Shown: positions 50,602 to 62,177 of the stretch, in pieces
Layout of the letters: every line of letters starts with the position of its first letter
Position numbering within the stretch: position 1 is the first letter of the stretch
Source: Erigeron canadensis
Lineage: Eukaryota > Streptophyta > Magnoliopsida > Asterales > Asteraceae
Assembly: GCF_010389155.1 (NCBI RefSeq)
Contig: NC_057768.1
Coordinates: 39,969,633 to 40,033,632, forward strand
Direction: 5' to 3'
DNA length: 64,000 nucleotides
Position numbers and translations under genes: made by a program
The notes under the pieces: model-generated
Told to the model about the DNA's origin: nothing
Databases searched by the model: none
The model's input: only the letters and a program-made list of their open reading frames with translations

Positions 50602-52463
50602 ATGATATAATATAATATAGTAATATGGTATTGTATAACCATTACTATTAATAGTATATTTATTATTTTTATCCATTTTTAAAAATTATGTATATTGTAC
50701 TAAATGTTAATTTATGGAATTGTGACCCTTTTATCTCATTTTAACATTCTCTCTTGATTTATTTGTTTGAATATAATTATTCAAATTTCAAAAAAGCATT
50801 ATTTACTTTTTCATTACAAATGTAAATGTATTTATATTAAGAACAACACTTCATTTAAAATAAAAAATAAAAAATTGTGGTTAAGCGGAGCCTCGACTCG
50901 ATATACGAAGGGAACAAATTCAAAAAGACTATTTATTTTCTAAGTAGCATGAAATTATCACGAGTCAACCTTCATGATAAAAAGGGTACATTATTTTTTT
51001 TTTTCTCAAAAGCGGAACTTATCTATACTTTTTATAAAAATTATCACACCTTCATTTTTAAAAATAGTTATACAATAATTACATACGGAATTATTAGATT
51101 ACCCTTAATAAACACCCACTATGGAAAGAGTTTTTATAAAATACCAAATTTGCCATTAATGAATTAATTTACACTTTAAACTTTGATTATAATAAATAAC
51201 ACTCTAATCCCTTATCTTTTAAAAAATTTCACCATCACAATTACATCAACCTACACCACTTGACACTATCACCACCACCAATTATATCATTACCGACACC
51301 ACTAGACTGCCTTCCCCATCACTATCGTCGCATTGCGCGGATATCATGCTCGTAAGTTTATTATTTAATTTTATTTGTTGCACTTAATTTATTATGTAAT
51401 CTTTTATTTATAGCAATATCTATAAAACCAAAGGAACATTAAACAGCTAAACATGCACACAGTATGCTTCATCATAAAAACACATATTTAACTAATTATA
51501 GTTATCGGTTTAATTTTATACATATAACATGTGTTTGGTAGGATGATATAGAAAAGGTGTAAAAGGAAAAGAAACACTTTTCTTGTTTAGTTGCATCAAA
51601 AGATGAAATTAAATAAGTAGAAGTAAGAATCACTTTCATTCTTATTATTCGTTACCAAATGGTGAGAAATGATGAAAACAAGTTTTTTTTTTTTTTCTTT
51701 TCTGGTGACTTTTTATTGTAGTTAATTTTAATTATTTATGTATTGATATATTAATTATATTTTGTTAAATTATTTTCCAAATTAATTTGTTTATTTCTTA
51801 TATTTTGAAATTCATTTTTTGATTGCATCAAAAAATGAAATCTTTTTTCTTTTTAAATACTTATTCTCTTTTTTAATATTTATATTTTTACTTATATTTT
51901 TATTCTTTCTAATTTCCTCTAACCAAACATCCCTATTAAAAGATAAATATGATGTTTTGCACATTCAACTTAGATTAAAAAAGAAGAAGATAAATTTACA
52001 ATAATTATTAGTCATCTACAACAATTCATGTTTTATGCAATTATAAATTATTTAATAGAATAGGTATATTTATTATAGATGATTAATAATTGTTATAGAT
52101 TTATAATCACTATCCAAAAAAAAAAATTCACATATTAAATTTTTGATGTATTGAAAATTGATCATTTTTTCACATATACTTAATAAAATACAACTAAAAT
52201 TGATATGGAAGGGGGTCAAACTAAATATGAAACAACATTGTATTCATATAATTTCCTCAAATTTAATTTTGTAACTTAATTAAGATATATGTCACTACTG
52301 TATATAATTATTTGAGTGGAAATCATGTCGATATATATAGGCATAGTCAGAGTCATGTTTAATATAATTAGATGATGAATAAATTCTCCAAGTTTGAGCA
52401 TGAGAACTAAACTTTTTAACTCTTTCTTTTACTTCTTTTCGCCGAAGGTTTTTCTTTTATAAA
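50602..52463. repeat. Intergenic with Helitron relic and Tourist-like MITE
   Basis: About 51095-51352 is a Helitron-like piece: start AGATTACCCTTAATAAAC, 3' hairpin CGTCGCATTGCGCGG, end ATCATGCTCG before T. About 51529-51933 is a Tourist-like MITE: left GTGTTTGGTAGGATG, right reverse complement GGGATGTTTGGTTAGAGG. No gene. Confidence 0.45.
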
Positions 52464-52595
52464 AACAGTTTTTCTATCTTTGGATAAAAATAAGACTGTT
52501 TATAATTCATCTTCTCATATCTTATTTAGACGGTCTTTCTATCTTTAGATAAAAATAAGACTGTCTATAGTTCGTCTTCTCATATCTTGATCTTG
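52464..52595. repeat. 65-bp tandem duplication upstream of the ZF-HD gene
   Basis: Two copies about 65 bp apart of TCTATCTTTRGATAAAAATA followed by AGACTGTYTATA and TCTTCTCATATCTT. They lie 260-390 bp before the ZF-HD start codon, within its likely promoter. Confidence 0.7.
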
Positions 52596-52852
52596 TTTAT
52601 GGATTGGATCTTGCTGTAAGTGTAATAAATTCTCTACCCCATAACCATATCCAAATTGCTTTCATTTTGAGCATGCAACAATCCTCATGTAATCTCCCAT
52701 TTGTCAGAAAATTGTCAAAATCCCATTTCCTTAATATATCATCAAACTCATCTTATCTTAGCTTAAACACAACAGATTATAAACCAAACCATTGAAATTA
52801 AACTTTCTAAGATTATTTGTATTTGTTTGTTTGTTTGTAACATCAAATAACC

Positions 52853-53656
52853 ATGGACCTAAAACACCCCACCACCAAAATCCCAAACCCTGAAAATGAA
52901 ACCCCACCTCATCATTCCAAATCATTAACCAAAATATCATCATTTTCAAACGGAAATACCCACCACCAACATCCTCCGCCGCACACGGCGGCGATATATA
53001 AAGAATGCCTTAAAAACCATGCCGCCGGTATAGGCGGCCACGCTTTAGACGGCTGCGGTGAGTTCATGCCTTCCACATCATCACTCACATGTGCTGCATG
53101 TGGGTGTCACCGGAACTTCCACCGCCGTGAACCCACCACCATCGCCACCATTAGAACAACCCACTTGATAGATTTCCACCGGCCCTCCCCATCTCCGCCG
53201 TCACCATCGCCACCACCACCAACAAACCTTCTTCTGTCACTAACCACGGCAGCAGAGCATCCAAACCATGCGGTGGCGACGCCGGGGACTCCAGTGGCGA
53301 TCAAGATTAGTGGCAGCAGGAATAAGAGGTTTAGGACAAAATTTAGTCAAGAACAAAAAGAAAAAATGATGGGTTTTGCTGAAAAAATAGGATGGAAAAT
53401 GCAAAGAAATGATGATAAAATGGTTTTGGATTTTTGTAATAGTATTGGAATAAGAAGGGGTATTTTTAAAGTATGGATGCATAATAATAAAAACACTTTT
53501 GGTACTAAAAAAGATACCACAACTACCACCACCAACGCCGCCACAACCACCGTCACTGCCGCCGTTGCCGCAGATTTAGGACGTAGTAATGATAGTAGTC
53601 ATGATCAAGAAACTGCAAGTGGTGCTACTGCTAACGGGTCGTCATCTTCATCTTGA
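52853..53656 (+). CDS. Zinc finger homeodomain (ZF-HD/ZHD) transcription factor
   Basis: Single intronless frame, 267 aa. Residues about 46-96 are the ZF-HD dimerisation finger: YKECLKNHAAGIGGHALDGC, then GEFMPS and CAACGCHRNFHRRE. The middle is Pro-rich. Residues about 158-217 form the atypical homeodomain: KRFRTKFSQEQKEKMMGFAE, then KIGWKMQRNDDKMV, ending in VWMHNNKNTFGTKK in place of the usual WFQN. The C-terminal 50 residues are Thr/Ala-rich. Both domains are complete and all Cys/His ligands are present, so the protein should dimerise and bind ATTA-type sites in the nucleus. Lack of introns is normal for the family. An AATAAA lies about 85 nt after the stop. Subgroup not assigned. Confidence 0.95.
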   Translation: MDLKHPTTKIPNPENETPPHHSKSLTKISSFSNGNTHHQHPPPHTAAIYKECLKNHAAGIGGHALDGCGEFMPSTSSLTCAACGCHRNFHRREPTTIATIRTTHLIDFHRPSPSPPSPSPPPPTNLLLSLTTAAEHPNHAVATPGTPVAIKISGSRNKRFRTKFSQEQKEKMMGFAEKIGWKMQRNDDKMVLDFCNSIGIRRGIFKVWMHNNKNTFGTKKDTTTTTTNAATTTVTAAVAADLGRSNDSSHDQETASGATANGSSSSS

Positions 53657-56008
53657 GATGGATATATCTTCTTTTAACTTTTTTATTTTGTTTTATTTGT
53701 TGTTGTTATGATACTAATTAACCCAGTTTAGGGTGAATGGAATAAAACCCACTATTGAAGATTTTATTCATGGTCAAATTAATATGTTTTTTTTCTTTGA
53801 GGTGTGATTAATTAGTTGTTGGTAGTTATTTTTGTAAATTATTAGTTGTTATTAGTTTCTCTTAATGTTTTGCTAAACGAAACTTCGTTAAGTTGTATTA
53901 CACTTAGCATAAAATTCAGGAGTGAGGTTTTAATATGAAAATGTATAATCTTTTTATGCACGTTAAGTAAATTTCTAAAGACTTTGTTTAACATTTTATA
54001 TGTAAAAAATACTAAGATAGGAGACTTGTAACATTGGATTCATTTAGTCAAAGTTAATGATTAATGTGTGTTATACTATTTTAGCTCATTATGATAAGAA
54101 ATTACTAGTTTAAATTAACTACTAGTATAAACCATGTATTAAGTTTTGTAATTTGAATCATATATTAACTTTATTTGGGATTAATCTAGCCGGAAGAAAT
54201 CGTTGAATTTTTTTTTTTTTTGGGGGGGACTTGTTCAAAGTTGGAAAGGTCAAAGTCAAAGTAAACAATTATGTGTTCTTGATGCATTAATGGTGGTTTT
54301 GGTACTATTTGCAGAGAAGTAATGATCAACACCAACAAACTTTCCTGGCTAAAGATTAATAATCATATTGGTAGGATGACCGTATGAAAAATGAAAAATG
54401 GTAGTTTGGCATATAATTAGAGTACCTTTTGAGATTAACCCTAATCTTTTTCGTCCCTTTCTCTAATCATTACTTGTTTTATATATTTAATTCAGTATTC
54501 CATATGTGGAAAGTTGTTTAGGTTATGCGTTTATCTTATTTCTAGCAACACCTAATTCGATTTTCCAGTTCCGATATTGCCCTCGCAGAATCTAGTTGTA
54601 TTTCGATTGCTTCATTCTTTGTATTTAGATGGCAAGTAAACTTAGCAAGACATCTCAAATTCAAGTCTATAGGGATGATGATGATGATAGGTTTTCTAAT
54701 TTTTACTTATAATGATTTGGGTGAGTTTTCTCCTTTAATCTTTACGTCATAACGTTTTCGGTTTACATTTAAGATTTATTTTGTTAAGAATTATTTAACA
54801 CGAACTCAGATAAAATAATATATTCTAGACTCTTTCAACATTTGCAACAACTCACACATTTTTTTCTTAGTTTTAAAACAATTAGATATTAAATATAAAG
54901 AAAATTCTTTCAAATTAATAAACAATTTCATTTATTATGTTATGATTTTTGTGACCATAGAGCATATAATTATTACTTGGTAAAATAGCTTTAGGCTTTA
55001 AGCATCCAGTATAATCTTCATGTATTTTGTTATGTAACTTCCAAGTTCTAACCTATCGTTAGTCTTATACAATAAAAATCTACAATTTTAATGTTAGAAA
55101 AATAAAATCTATTATAAAGCTTTCAGATAAGGATAATGATAAATTAACCTAATTGGTGTGCTTAAAGTTGTGCCTAATTGTAGGATGATGAGATGTGGAA
55201 AAATCAGGGGGCAATATTAGGAAAGAGAATTAGTGCATTCCACATGTCAACTTCTTAAGGTTTTAGACATATCTTTAAACACATCAATTAGGTTGATTAA
55301 TCATTTTCTTTCTGATAAATATGGAATTACTCTGTCAAAACTTATTATCATTCATAATATCAAACTATCAATAATGGATAATCATAGTTACCTGCATGAT
55401 TGGATAATGCTTAGGTCTTAGATATTTTGGGTCAAAAGTCGAGGGTTAGTTTTGGTATATGCAAGAAAATTAAAATTGAATTGATGTGACATGAGTAAAT
55501 TATATAATATTATCTTCTAATCTGAACTTTAAAGGCAAGTAGTGTAGGACTTGTGCTCATCATCTTATTTAGGGCTAAATATTTAATTAGCATGGATATT
55601 TGTACCTTTGACACCTTTCCTCTTTTGGTTGGATGGTGTGGGAGGCAAGATTTCTCTTTTTATTTTATTTAATTTCTTTATTAAATTAACTTGAATTTGG
55701 GAATTATTTAAGATACAATTAGATCTAATCCAAACATTTGTATTCATAGATAATTTGATAAAATTAATATATTTTGTTATCTATTTGGAAACTACCAATG
55801 AGGTGTATGGCATTTCAAACGACACGATATATCATATGATATTAATTGTTCATTTATTCACTAAAGGGGTATATATGAGTGTACAATCCTTTTTTTTTTT
55901 TTTTGTTCTAACAGCTTACTTTTAAATCTCATCATCAAATTAATGGTGTAATTTAACTCAACAGAAAAAAATGAAGTTGTAAGTCCCAAAATTTTTGAAG
56001 TGAAAAAG
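53657..56008. other. Intergenic, no gene seen
   Basis: AT-rich. 55205-55320 resembles 2490-2580 (AGAGAATTAGTG, CTTCTTAAGGTTTTA / ATTCTTAAGGTTTTA, GGTTGATTAATCATTTTC / GGCTGATTAATCATTTTC), a dispersed non-coding repeat, orientation the same. Confidence 0.4.
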
Positions 56009-56355
56009 CAAAGACGGAGCCAGAATTTCCGGTTGTAATTTAATGATGATAAATGTACAATTTTGAAGCTAGATTTGTAATTGCGAGCCTGCGAGACACT
56101 GACATCTTTTGTTGTATACCGAGCCATTTTCATAATATATTATCAAAGCTAGATTTGCAATTACTCGCTCGTCAGTTCATCATTCATGGTATCTTTCTAA
56201 TTAACATGATCATATATTACGGAGCATTAGAGATTAGAAGTGGCGCGGTTCATAAAAAGCTTTTGTAGCAGTGGGATATGGCTAGTCTATCAACGGAAAC
56301 CATGGATGGTCGGTGGGGGCTAAGCGCCCCATCCCCTCCCCTAGCTCCGCCACTG
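56009..56355. mobile_element. hAT-like MITE (347 bp)
   Basis: Left end CAAAGACGGAGCCAGAATTT, right reverse complement CAGTGGCGGAGCTAGGGG. Flanks TGAAAAAG and GTGAAAGG are similar but not identical, so the 8-bp duplication is uncertain. Confidence 0.55.
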
Positions 56356-56795
56356 GTGAAAGGCCTATAAGTATCAATCATGAAAGTATAAGGAAATTTA
56401 GACACCTGAATACTAGCCTAACTGGGGAAATAGTTGATGTCAAATGGTGCATGAGATTAGGGGTTTCCATTCAATTGCTTTTTTTTATATAACCTCCAAT
56501 AATAAAACAAAGTTACGGAGGGGAAGGCGACCACCACGTAGTATTGTAGATCAGCCAATGATAATCGGTTGTCTAAACATATTTTTATTATTATGATCCG
56601 AGCAACAGTAACAAAAAGAAAACTCCAAAAAATTTCCTAAACATTCAGGGATTAAATAAAGGGAAATGATTAATCTTCCTAACTAAATCTTTTAAAATCT
56701 TTCTAACCATAAGATTATGACAAGTGATAAAATTAAGAGTTGAAATTAGAAAAGAAAGTTAATGAGATACACATATCATAATTTGAAGATCTTAA

Positions 56796-57153
56796 GGGGG
56801 GTGTTTGGTAGGATGGAATCATATAGAATGAACATGTAATAGAGAATGGAAATAGCGAGAAATAGAATGAGTATTTGGGAAAAAGAATGGATTCCGTTGT
56901 TTGGTACCCATAGAAAATGAATATATAAAAAAAAATTAAAATTTTAAATAATAATACATTTATTACATATAATATCTTTAAAACTTTTTATATTTTTTTC
57001 ATTCTCACCAATTTTCTACAATTTGTAGAGAATGGAGAGAATGAAATTGATTCCCCTTTCTCCTTTCTCATTCCATTTCTTCGTTGCAAAAAAACAAGAG
57101 AAGTCCTTTCCATTCTCTTTCTCACATTTCCATTCCATCATACCAAACATCCC
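56796..57153. mobile_element. Tourist-like MITE (about 358 bp)
   Basis: Left GGGTGTTTGGTAGGATGGAA and reverse-complemented right GGGATGTTTGGTATGATGGA form the inverted repeat. TTA precedes the left end (one base off) and follows the right end, which fits a PIF/Harbinger target. Confidence 0.65.
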
Positions 57154-57580
57154 TTATGAGTACTTTTAGGATGATATTCAAGAGAATTAATACTTTTCTT
57201 TAAATAAAATATATATTTACTATTGATTTATCATACAAGTACGGAGTACTTATATTGACATTAACTTAGATAGATGACCTGACATTTTGTTAATTAGTAG
57301 TGACCAGACATTTTGTTTTGTCTATAATTTAATCAGTAGATCGATACAATAGCTTATTTTTAATAATGATAATTGCCCGATATTACATATTCTCATTTGA
57401 CCGAAATAGTTTGTTGTTTTAACCGATTATGTTATAGCTACCATGGAATAGGCATTAAAAAAACATACCACAAACCCTCTCGAGTTTACAAAATTCAAAC
57501 CCTCGTATTACTAGTGGAAATCTGGATAGATTAACTAACGAAGCGCGTAACCCGACCAGGGGGAAAAGTGTATCCCGACC

Positions 57581-57706
57581 ACCCACTATTTGCGGCGACG
57601 TCGCCGCTAATAGTGGGTCCCAGGGTCACATCCGTCTGTAACGTTAGACTGTGTCACGTGGTGGTGGTCCCCACTATTTGCGGCGACGTCGCCGCTAATA
57701 GTGGGT
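57581..57706. repeat. Two GACGTC-centred palindromes in tandem, left side of the MULE
   Basis: Each is 38 bp (57581-57618 and 57669-57706), with arms CCACTATTTGCGGCGAC / GTCGCCGCTAATAGTGG, one internal mismatch. The centres are 88 bp apart, and the two copies are followed by GTGGGTCC(C). Confidence 0.9.
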
Positions 57707-57785
57707 CCCCCACTGGCAGATTTTTGATATTTTTTGGGTATATTTATATTAAGTATAACTAATTTTTAGTTATTATTAATTTAAT

Positions 57786-58184
57786 TTTCATGTGCTACAG
57801 GAGCGGCTTCTTGATACCCACCAAAGACTTTCCCAAGTGTCCAATACCCCGTCTACGCAGACATATGTGGACGCTTTAGGGACACGATCGGGACATACTC
57901 GTGTGGTTGGGCGTGTGGTTAGGGGAACACGTGGACTGAATGTCCCCCTCCCAGAGGATATAGAACAACCCTTCCCAGCCCAGCAGTCACCGTCCTTTAA
58001 CGTCAATGATATGTTCGCCCAGGGTAGCCCTTGGACCCAGTCATCATTCAAAGACGGACCTAGCACATCATCATCCCATGCTGGGCCTAGCACGTCACGG
58101 GCCCCCACACAGCGGTTGGGTAGTGATAGTGATAGTGATAGTGATAGTGATAGTGATAGTGATAGTGATAGTGATAGTGATTAG
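57786..58184 (+). pseudogene. Terminal exon with SD-repeat tail, unknown protein, inside the MULE
   Basis: After the acceptor GTGCTACAG a frame begins ERLLDTHQRLSQVSNTPSTQ, continues with TRVVGRVVRGTRGLNVPLPE and ends in about ten Ser-Asp pairs (58123-58182) encoded by a GATAGT hexamer array. I do not recognise a domain. It may be the C-terminal exon of a second element gene; plant mobile domain genes are often carried by MULEs, but I see no PMD motif here. Upstream exons are absent: the left palindromes lie directly before. Confidence 0.45.
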
Positions 58185-58477
58185 TTTTCCCTTTTTTTAT
58201 TGTTTGTATTCATCGTTTAACTGAAGTGTGATTTCCTTTTGTAATCTTGATTTGCGTGAAATTTTCACTTGTATTTTTTATGTTTTTATACATTTGTTGA
58301 TAAAAAAATAATTGGAATCAAATTTAGAAAAGTATTATAAAATCAATGTATGTACAACAGAATAAGAAATTGTTGATTAAAACTTGTTTTGCAACAACAA
58401 CAACTTAAATACATAAAAAAATATATACAATAAAAAAAGTATACATACAAACAACCTATATAAAACATTGAACGAAT

Positions 58478-59653
58478 TTAATCATTTATTACAATAGGAG
58501 GGCCTGGTGGTACTCTTGGCATGTTTGCGTACAACCAATTTTGATACGCATCTTCTTGATTTGCGTACGTTAATGCTAGTCGACGTGCATGATCGGTTGC
58601 GTGAAATTCCCATTCCGGATTCTTGTAGGCCATTGGGTAGTCGCCTGCTAATTTCACTGCAACAAAATGGGTTTCGTTGTTTATCAGAGCAATACTTATC
58701 GGTTGTTTGAATAACAGCTGATCTAAGCCGTGATGCATCGGAAATACTGTGCGGGGGTCACGTAGACTAACGCAGTTGACTATTATACCCAACTTATTGG
58801 CCAGGAGGATATGGAACCACACTTTACTCATCCAATGATGTATGGGCCGGCTTCGTCCATAATAAGATGTTCGCAGCGCTGACAACATTCGGTTGCCCTC
58901 TGTTTGCCCAAACATTTGCATGTACCCATCGAGGTCAGATTCAAACTCCGCGAGCATCTGCGTACGAACCCACTCTGCACCCATCTCCTCATCTAGCCCC
59001 AAAGCTACAGCGGTAGCTCGAAATCCACAGTTACCGTCTCCTTTGACATTTTGTGCGCCTACAACGTACGGCCTTAAGTACGATGGTATCTCACCTAGTA
59101 CCCAATCGTAATTTTTGGAAAGACTGGCGTTATACGGTTCCGCAACATACCCAACCCAACTGGCCGATGACTGTGCCTCTGACTCTGGATCTGAAACCTG
59201 CGCCTGCCTTGATTCATATATGGGTGCATTTCTAGATTGTGTAGGTGGTGGCCCGAAGATGTCATCTACTAAGTTGGAATATGGTTGGTCATAGTTGAGC
59301 CAATGGTCTTGGGACGTATCGCCGAATCCATATAATTTTTGTGTCACATATGGTGTATCCCCGACCCCGTAGGATTGGGACGGGTCCCCGAAAGTATATA
59401 TATCATCAAGACCTGGATATGGGTGCAGGTTTCCGAAAATGTCAGAGTTATCTTTGACCCATTCTGATTCAGGGTGCGATTGATCGTCGAACAATTTTCG
59501 GTTCGGGATAACGACAGGACTGGGACGCCTCGTACGTACTGTGTCTGGCGGGCTGCGCAGGTGGGGGTTTGTTCAAATCTGGCACCTTGTATTCCCTCGG
59601 TCGACTGGACTTGGATTTTCGTAGCCCAGGTGGGTTGGTGTTGAGATCCGGCA
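58478..59653 (-). pseudogene. OTU-type cysteine protease region of the MULE gene
   Basis: The OTU core is complete: KGDGNCGFRATAVALG holds the catalytic Asp/Cys (GDGNC), and INNETHFVAVKL holds the catalytic His (THFVAV), about 140 residues apart, as in OTU deubiquitinases. Before it lies an acidic/aromatic linker (FDDQSHPESEW..., several YGxGDT units). Further upstream, in another frame, two VPDLN(T/K)xPP repeats occur near 59560-59650. The frames join only after a 1-nt shift near 59535-59560, after which the reading continues VVIPNRKLFDDQSHPE. The tail ends PRVPPGPPIVIND. The region most likely was the C-terminal half of one polypeptide with the transposase; OTU activity would cleave ubiquitin or a ubiquitin-like tag (family knowledge). 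Confidence 0.72.
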
Positions 59654-59751
59654 CCTGGACCATTAGTAAGAATCAGTTTCCTTAACTGAGGTAGTTATGT
59701 AAACTCTATTTATTGAATAAGACAAATATTTTTTTAGATGTATTATGTATA

Positions 59752-61809
59752 CCTTTGGCGGCTTTTGTTTCGAGCCGACTGGTCTTCCGCGTGTGGTCTT
59801 TTGAACAAGAGGATCTTTCACTTGTGTCTTACCAGGCTTAAAGATGTCTTTAATTTTTGACAACCAATGTTTCTTTTGGGCCTTGGGTTGCTGATCCAAG
59901 AAATTCGTAAGACCATCAACGACTTTATGGACATCGTCTTCTTCGTCTTCGTCTTCTACGCATGTCCACGGTGTTAAGTCAAGCTTTTTCCAAAACGGGT
60001 CTATGACATGAGGCTGTATACGAGTCCCTGCATTTTTTTGATATAAATAAGTGTACGAAATTATGTGCTTTTGATGAAAAAATACAAGTAATAAATCGTA
60101 CTAACTGCGGTGCATGTACTCGGCAATCTTGCAGGCACATGGTAGCCCGCAACTGGACTGAACCTTGCACCCACATTTGTTAACATGTCTTTTAAGGACT
60201 TTGTCTAAGCGTACAATTTCATCAGCCATGATGTCCAAAGCTTTAAGTGAAACCTTTCCCAACAGGTCCTTCATAAAGTTGTAATTATGTTTCCCCTTCC
60301 GGGTCCCGTTGCTATACCCCAGTTGGCCCCTTATTTCTGCTTCTTGACTAATCAGGACAGAATCAACACATTGGAGGATTCTAGTAAATGTGCATTTCCC
60401 CCTCAATTCTTCCTTCAGTAAATGGTGCTCGGCCTCCACTCTGTTTGTGGTGTGGTTTTGGTAGTTGAGGTGTTCATCGACCCAACAGGACACAAAGTGC
60501 TCTCGGTATGGGGACAACCAATTATCGGTCAGGTACTTGTAGACGCTTGGAAAACCCGCAAGTTTTTCCTTTCTCCTTCTCATTTGACATAAACTCGTCA
60601 AAAGTCCGAGATTGATAGACTTTTTTCCACCAAACGTTAAGCCTGTCAATGTTAACATCTTTCTTCATCCGCAATGCCGGTTCGCAGTGCTTGATTATGT
60701 TTTGCCATATATGGTACCTACACAGCAGATGTTTCGCTTCCGGCATAACAACCTTCAAAGCTCTCATCAGGGCCAGCTCCCTGTCAGTAAGAACGACACG
60801 AACGACAGAGCTATCAGCAAGGGTGGACCGAAGACATCGTAAAACCCATTGATAATTTGCCTCCCGCTCGTTTACGATAAACGCATACGCTAAACTGAAG
60901 GTCTTCCCCGTTGAAGTCACGCCGACGATCTCAACTAGCGGCATGTTGTAGATGTTAGTTTTGTACGTGGAGTCTATTTCATTAACCCAGGGAAATGCGC
61001 GCCATAGGGTCATTGATGTTGGATGAATGAAAAACAGGTTCTCCAAGCGTCCATTTTTGTTATTTGTGGTGAACTGGTAAAAGTACCTTTTCTCTTGCAA
61101 CAGTGAAAACATAACCTGCGATTAATGACCAAGATAGAGTAAATAAGTCAATTACAACAACGTAGTACAATAGAATATTTAATGTTTGTACCTGCATTGG
61201 AGTACGCCCTGCTTGCCCCGACCTTCTTCTCGCTTTTAGGAAGTTCGTAATGTCTCCTTTGCGAGTCAAGTTTCCTGGAAATTCAAGTTTGAGGTTTACC
61301 AGGATCTGATGTGGGTACAAACCGTGATCCGATTGGGTCCCCACAAATTCCTTTTCTTCATCCGTCATCCGTCTGGCGTATGCATTCCCTTGCAGATTGG
61401 TAGTTGGATCATGATTGTGTCTCCAATCCTTGACAGTTAACCTCCAACCACCATCACGCCCAGGGCGGCCTATTAAAGTGAAGGGACAACCTATCTTACT
61501 GGACCGTTTGGGTGGGCCAATTAACCTTGCATCGCGCGCTCCACCGTGGTGACATATAAGTGTCACTTTATTCACCACCTCTTTTGAGTTTTTGTTCGTC
61601 CGCCGTATAACTAAAACATAACCCAAATCCATTGCTGTTCTTTGAGCCCACTCCGTTAATTCTTCAAAGGAACCAAACACCTCATCAGTTTCAAAGTCCC
61701 CAGCTTCGCATTCATATTCACCGTCTGCATCAGGTTGCTCAAACACATTATCCGGCACTTCAATACATACGTTTTATGGGTCTGCCCAAATATCCTCCAA
61801 ACTATCCAT
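59752..61809 (-). pseudogene. FAR1/MuDR-type MULE transposase with SWIM finger, broken
   Basis: Blocks: 61192-61809, 60106-61115, 59752-60027. The first has a FAR1-like finger (LICHHGG ... KIGCPFTL ... WRHNHDP). The second carries the MULE DDE domain (VNEIDSTYKTN; VVLTDRELALMRA; LLCRYHIWQN) and the SWIM finger CGCKVQSSCGLPCACKI. The third has an acidic run, then TTRGRPVGSKQK, an AT-hook-like motif. Introns keep GT-AG. Lesions: an in-frame TAA at 61774-61776, twelve codons after the ATG at 61809, and a 1-nt frameshift between about 60561 and 60585, where EFMSNEKEK passes to KLAGFPSVYKYLTDN. The phase into the OTU part also does not match. The transposase would have bound element ends and cut DNA in the nucleus; this copy cannot make it. 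Confidence 0.8.
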
Positions 61810-62177
61810 CTGAAACAATTCAAGTAAACATCAACCTCATTAACTATTAATGGTGTCCATACTCTATATATATATATATATATATTTACATCTATACTCA
61901 ATATATATATATAAACAAAACGCTTGAAAAAGAAAGATACACAATACCATCAACTACAAATATTGTTAAAATATATATCTTGAAACGCTTGAAACAATAC
62001 GCTTGAAAAAATATATATCTATACTCAAGAAATTTTTTTCAGAAACTTATATTGTTGCAATATAGTTCCGCAACATATATAGTATCTAAAAATGATGGGA
62101 TGCCATCATTTTATCCTATCAAAGAATGATTCGGTATGGCAAATTTTCATTCCCAAGGTCGACACAGTATGACATGC

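Noticed and set aside
53107..53556. Minus-strand frames inside the ZF-HD gene
   Set aside because: Antisense shadows of a clear coding sequence.
57568..57762. Plus-strand frame with GDVAANSGS-like peptide, and a similar one (GDVAANAGDV) at 62136-62327
   Set aside because: Both are translations of the shared palindrome core; the similarity is of DNA structure, not protein.
58006..58224. Frame with long (Val-Ile)n tail
   Set aside because: Off-frame reading of the GATAGT hexamer repeat.
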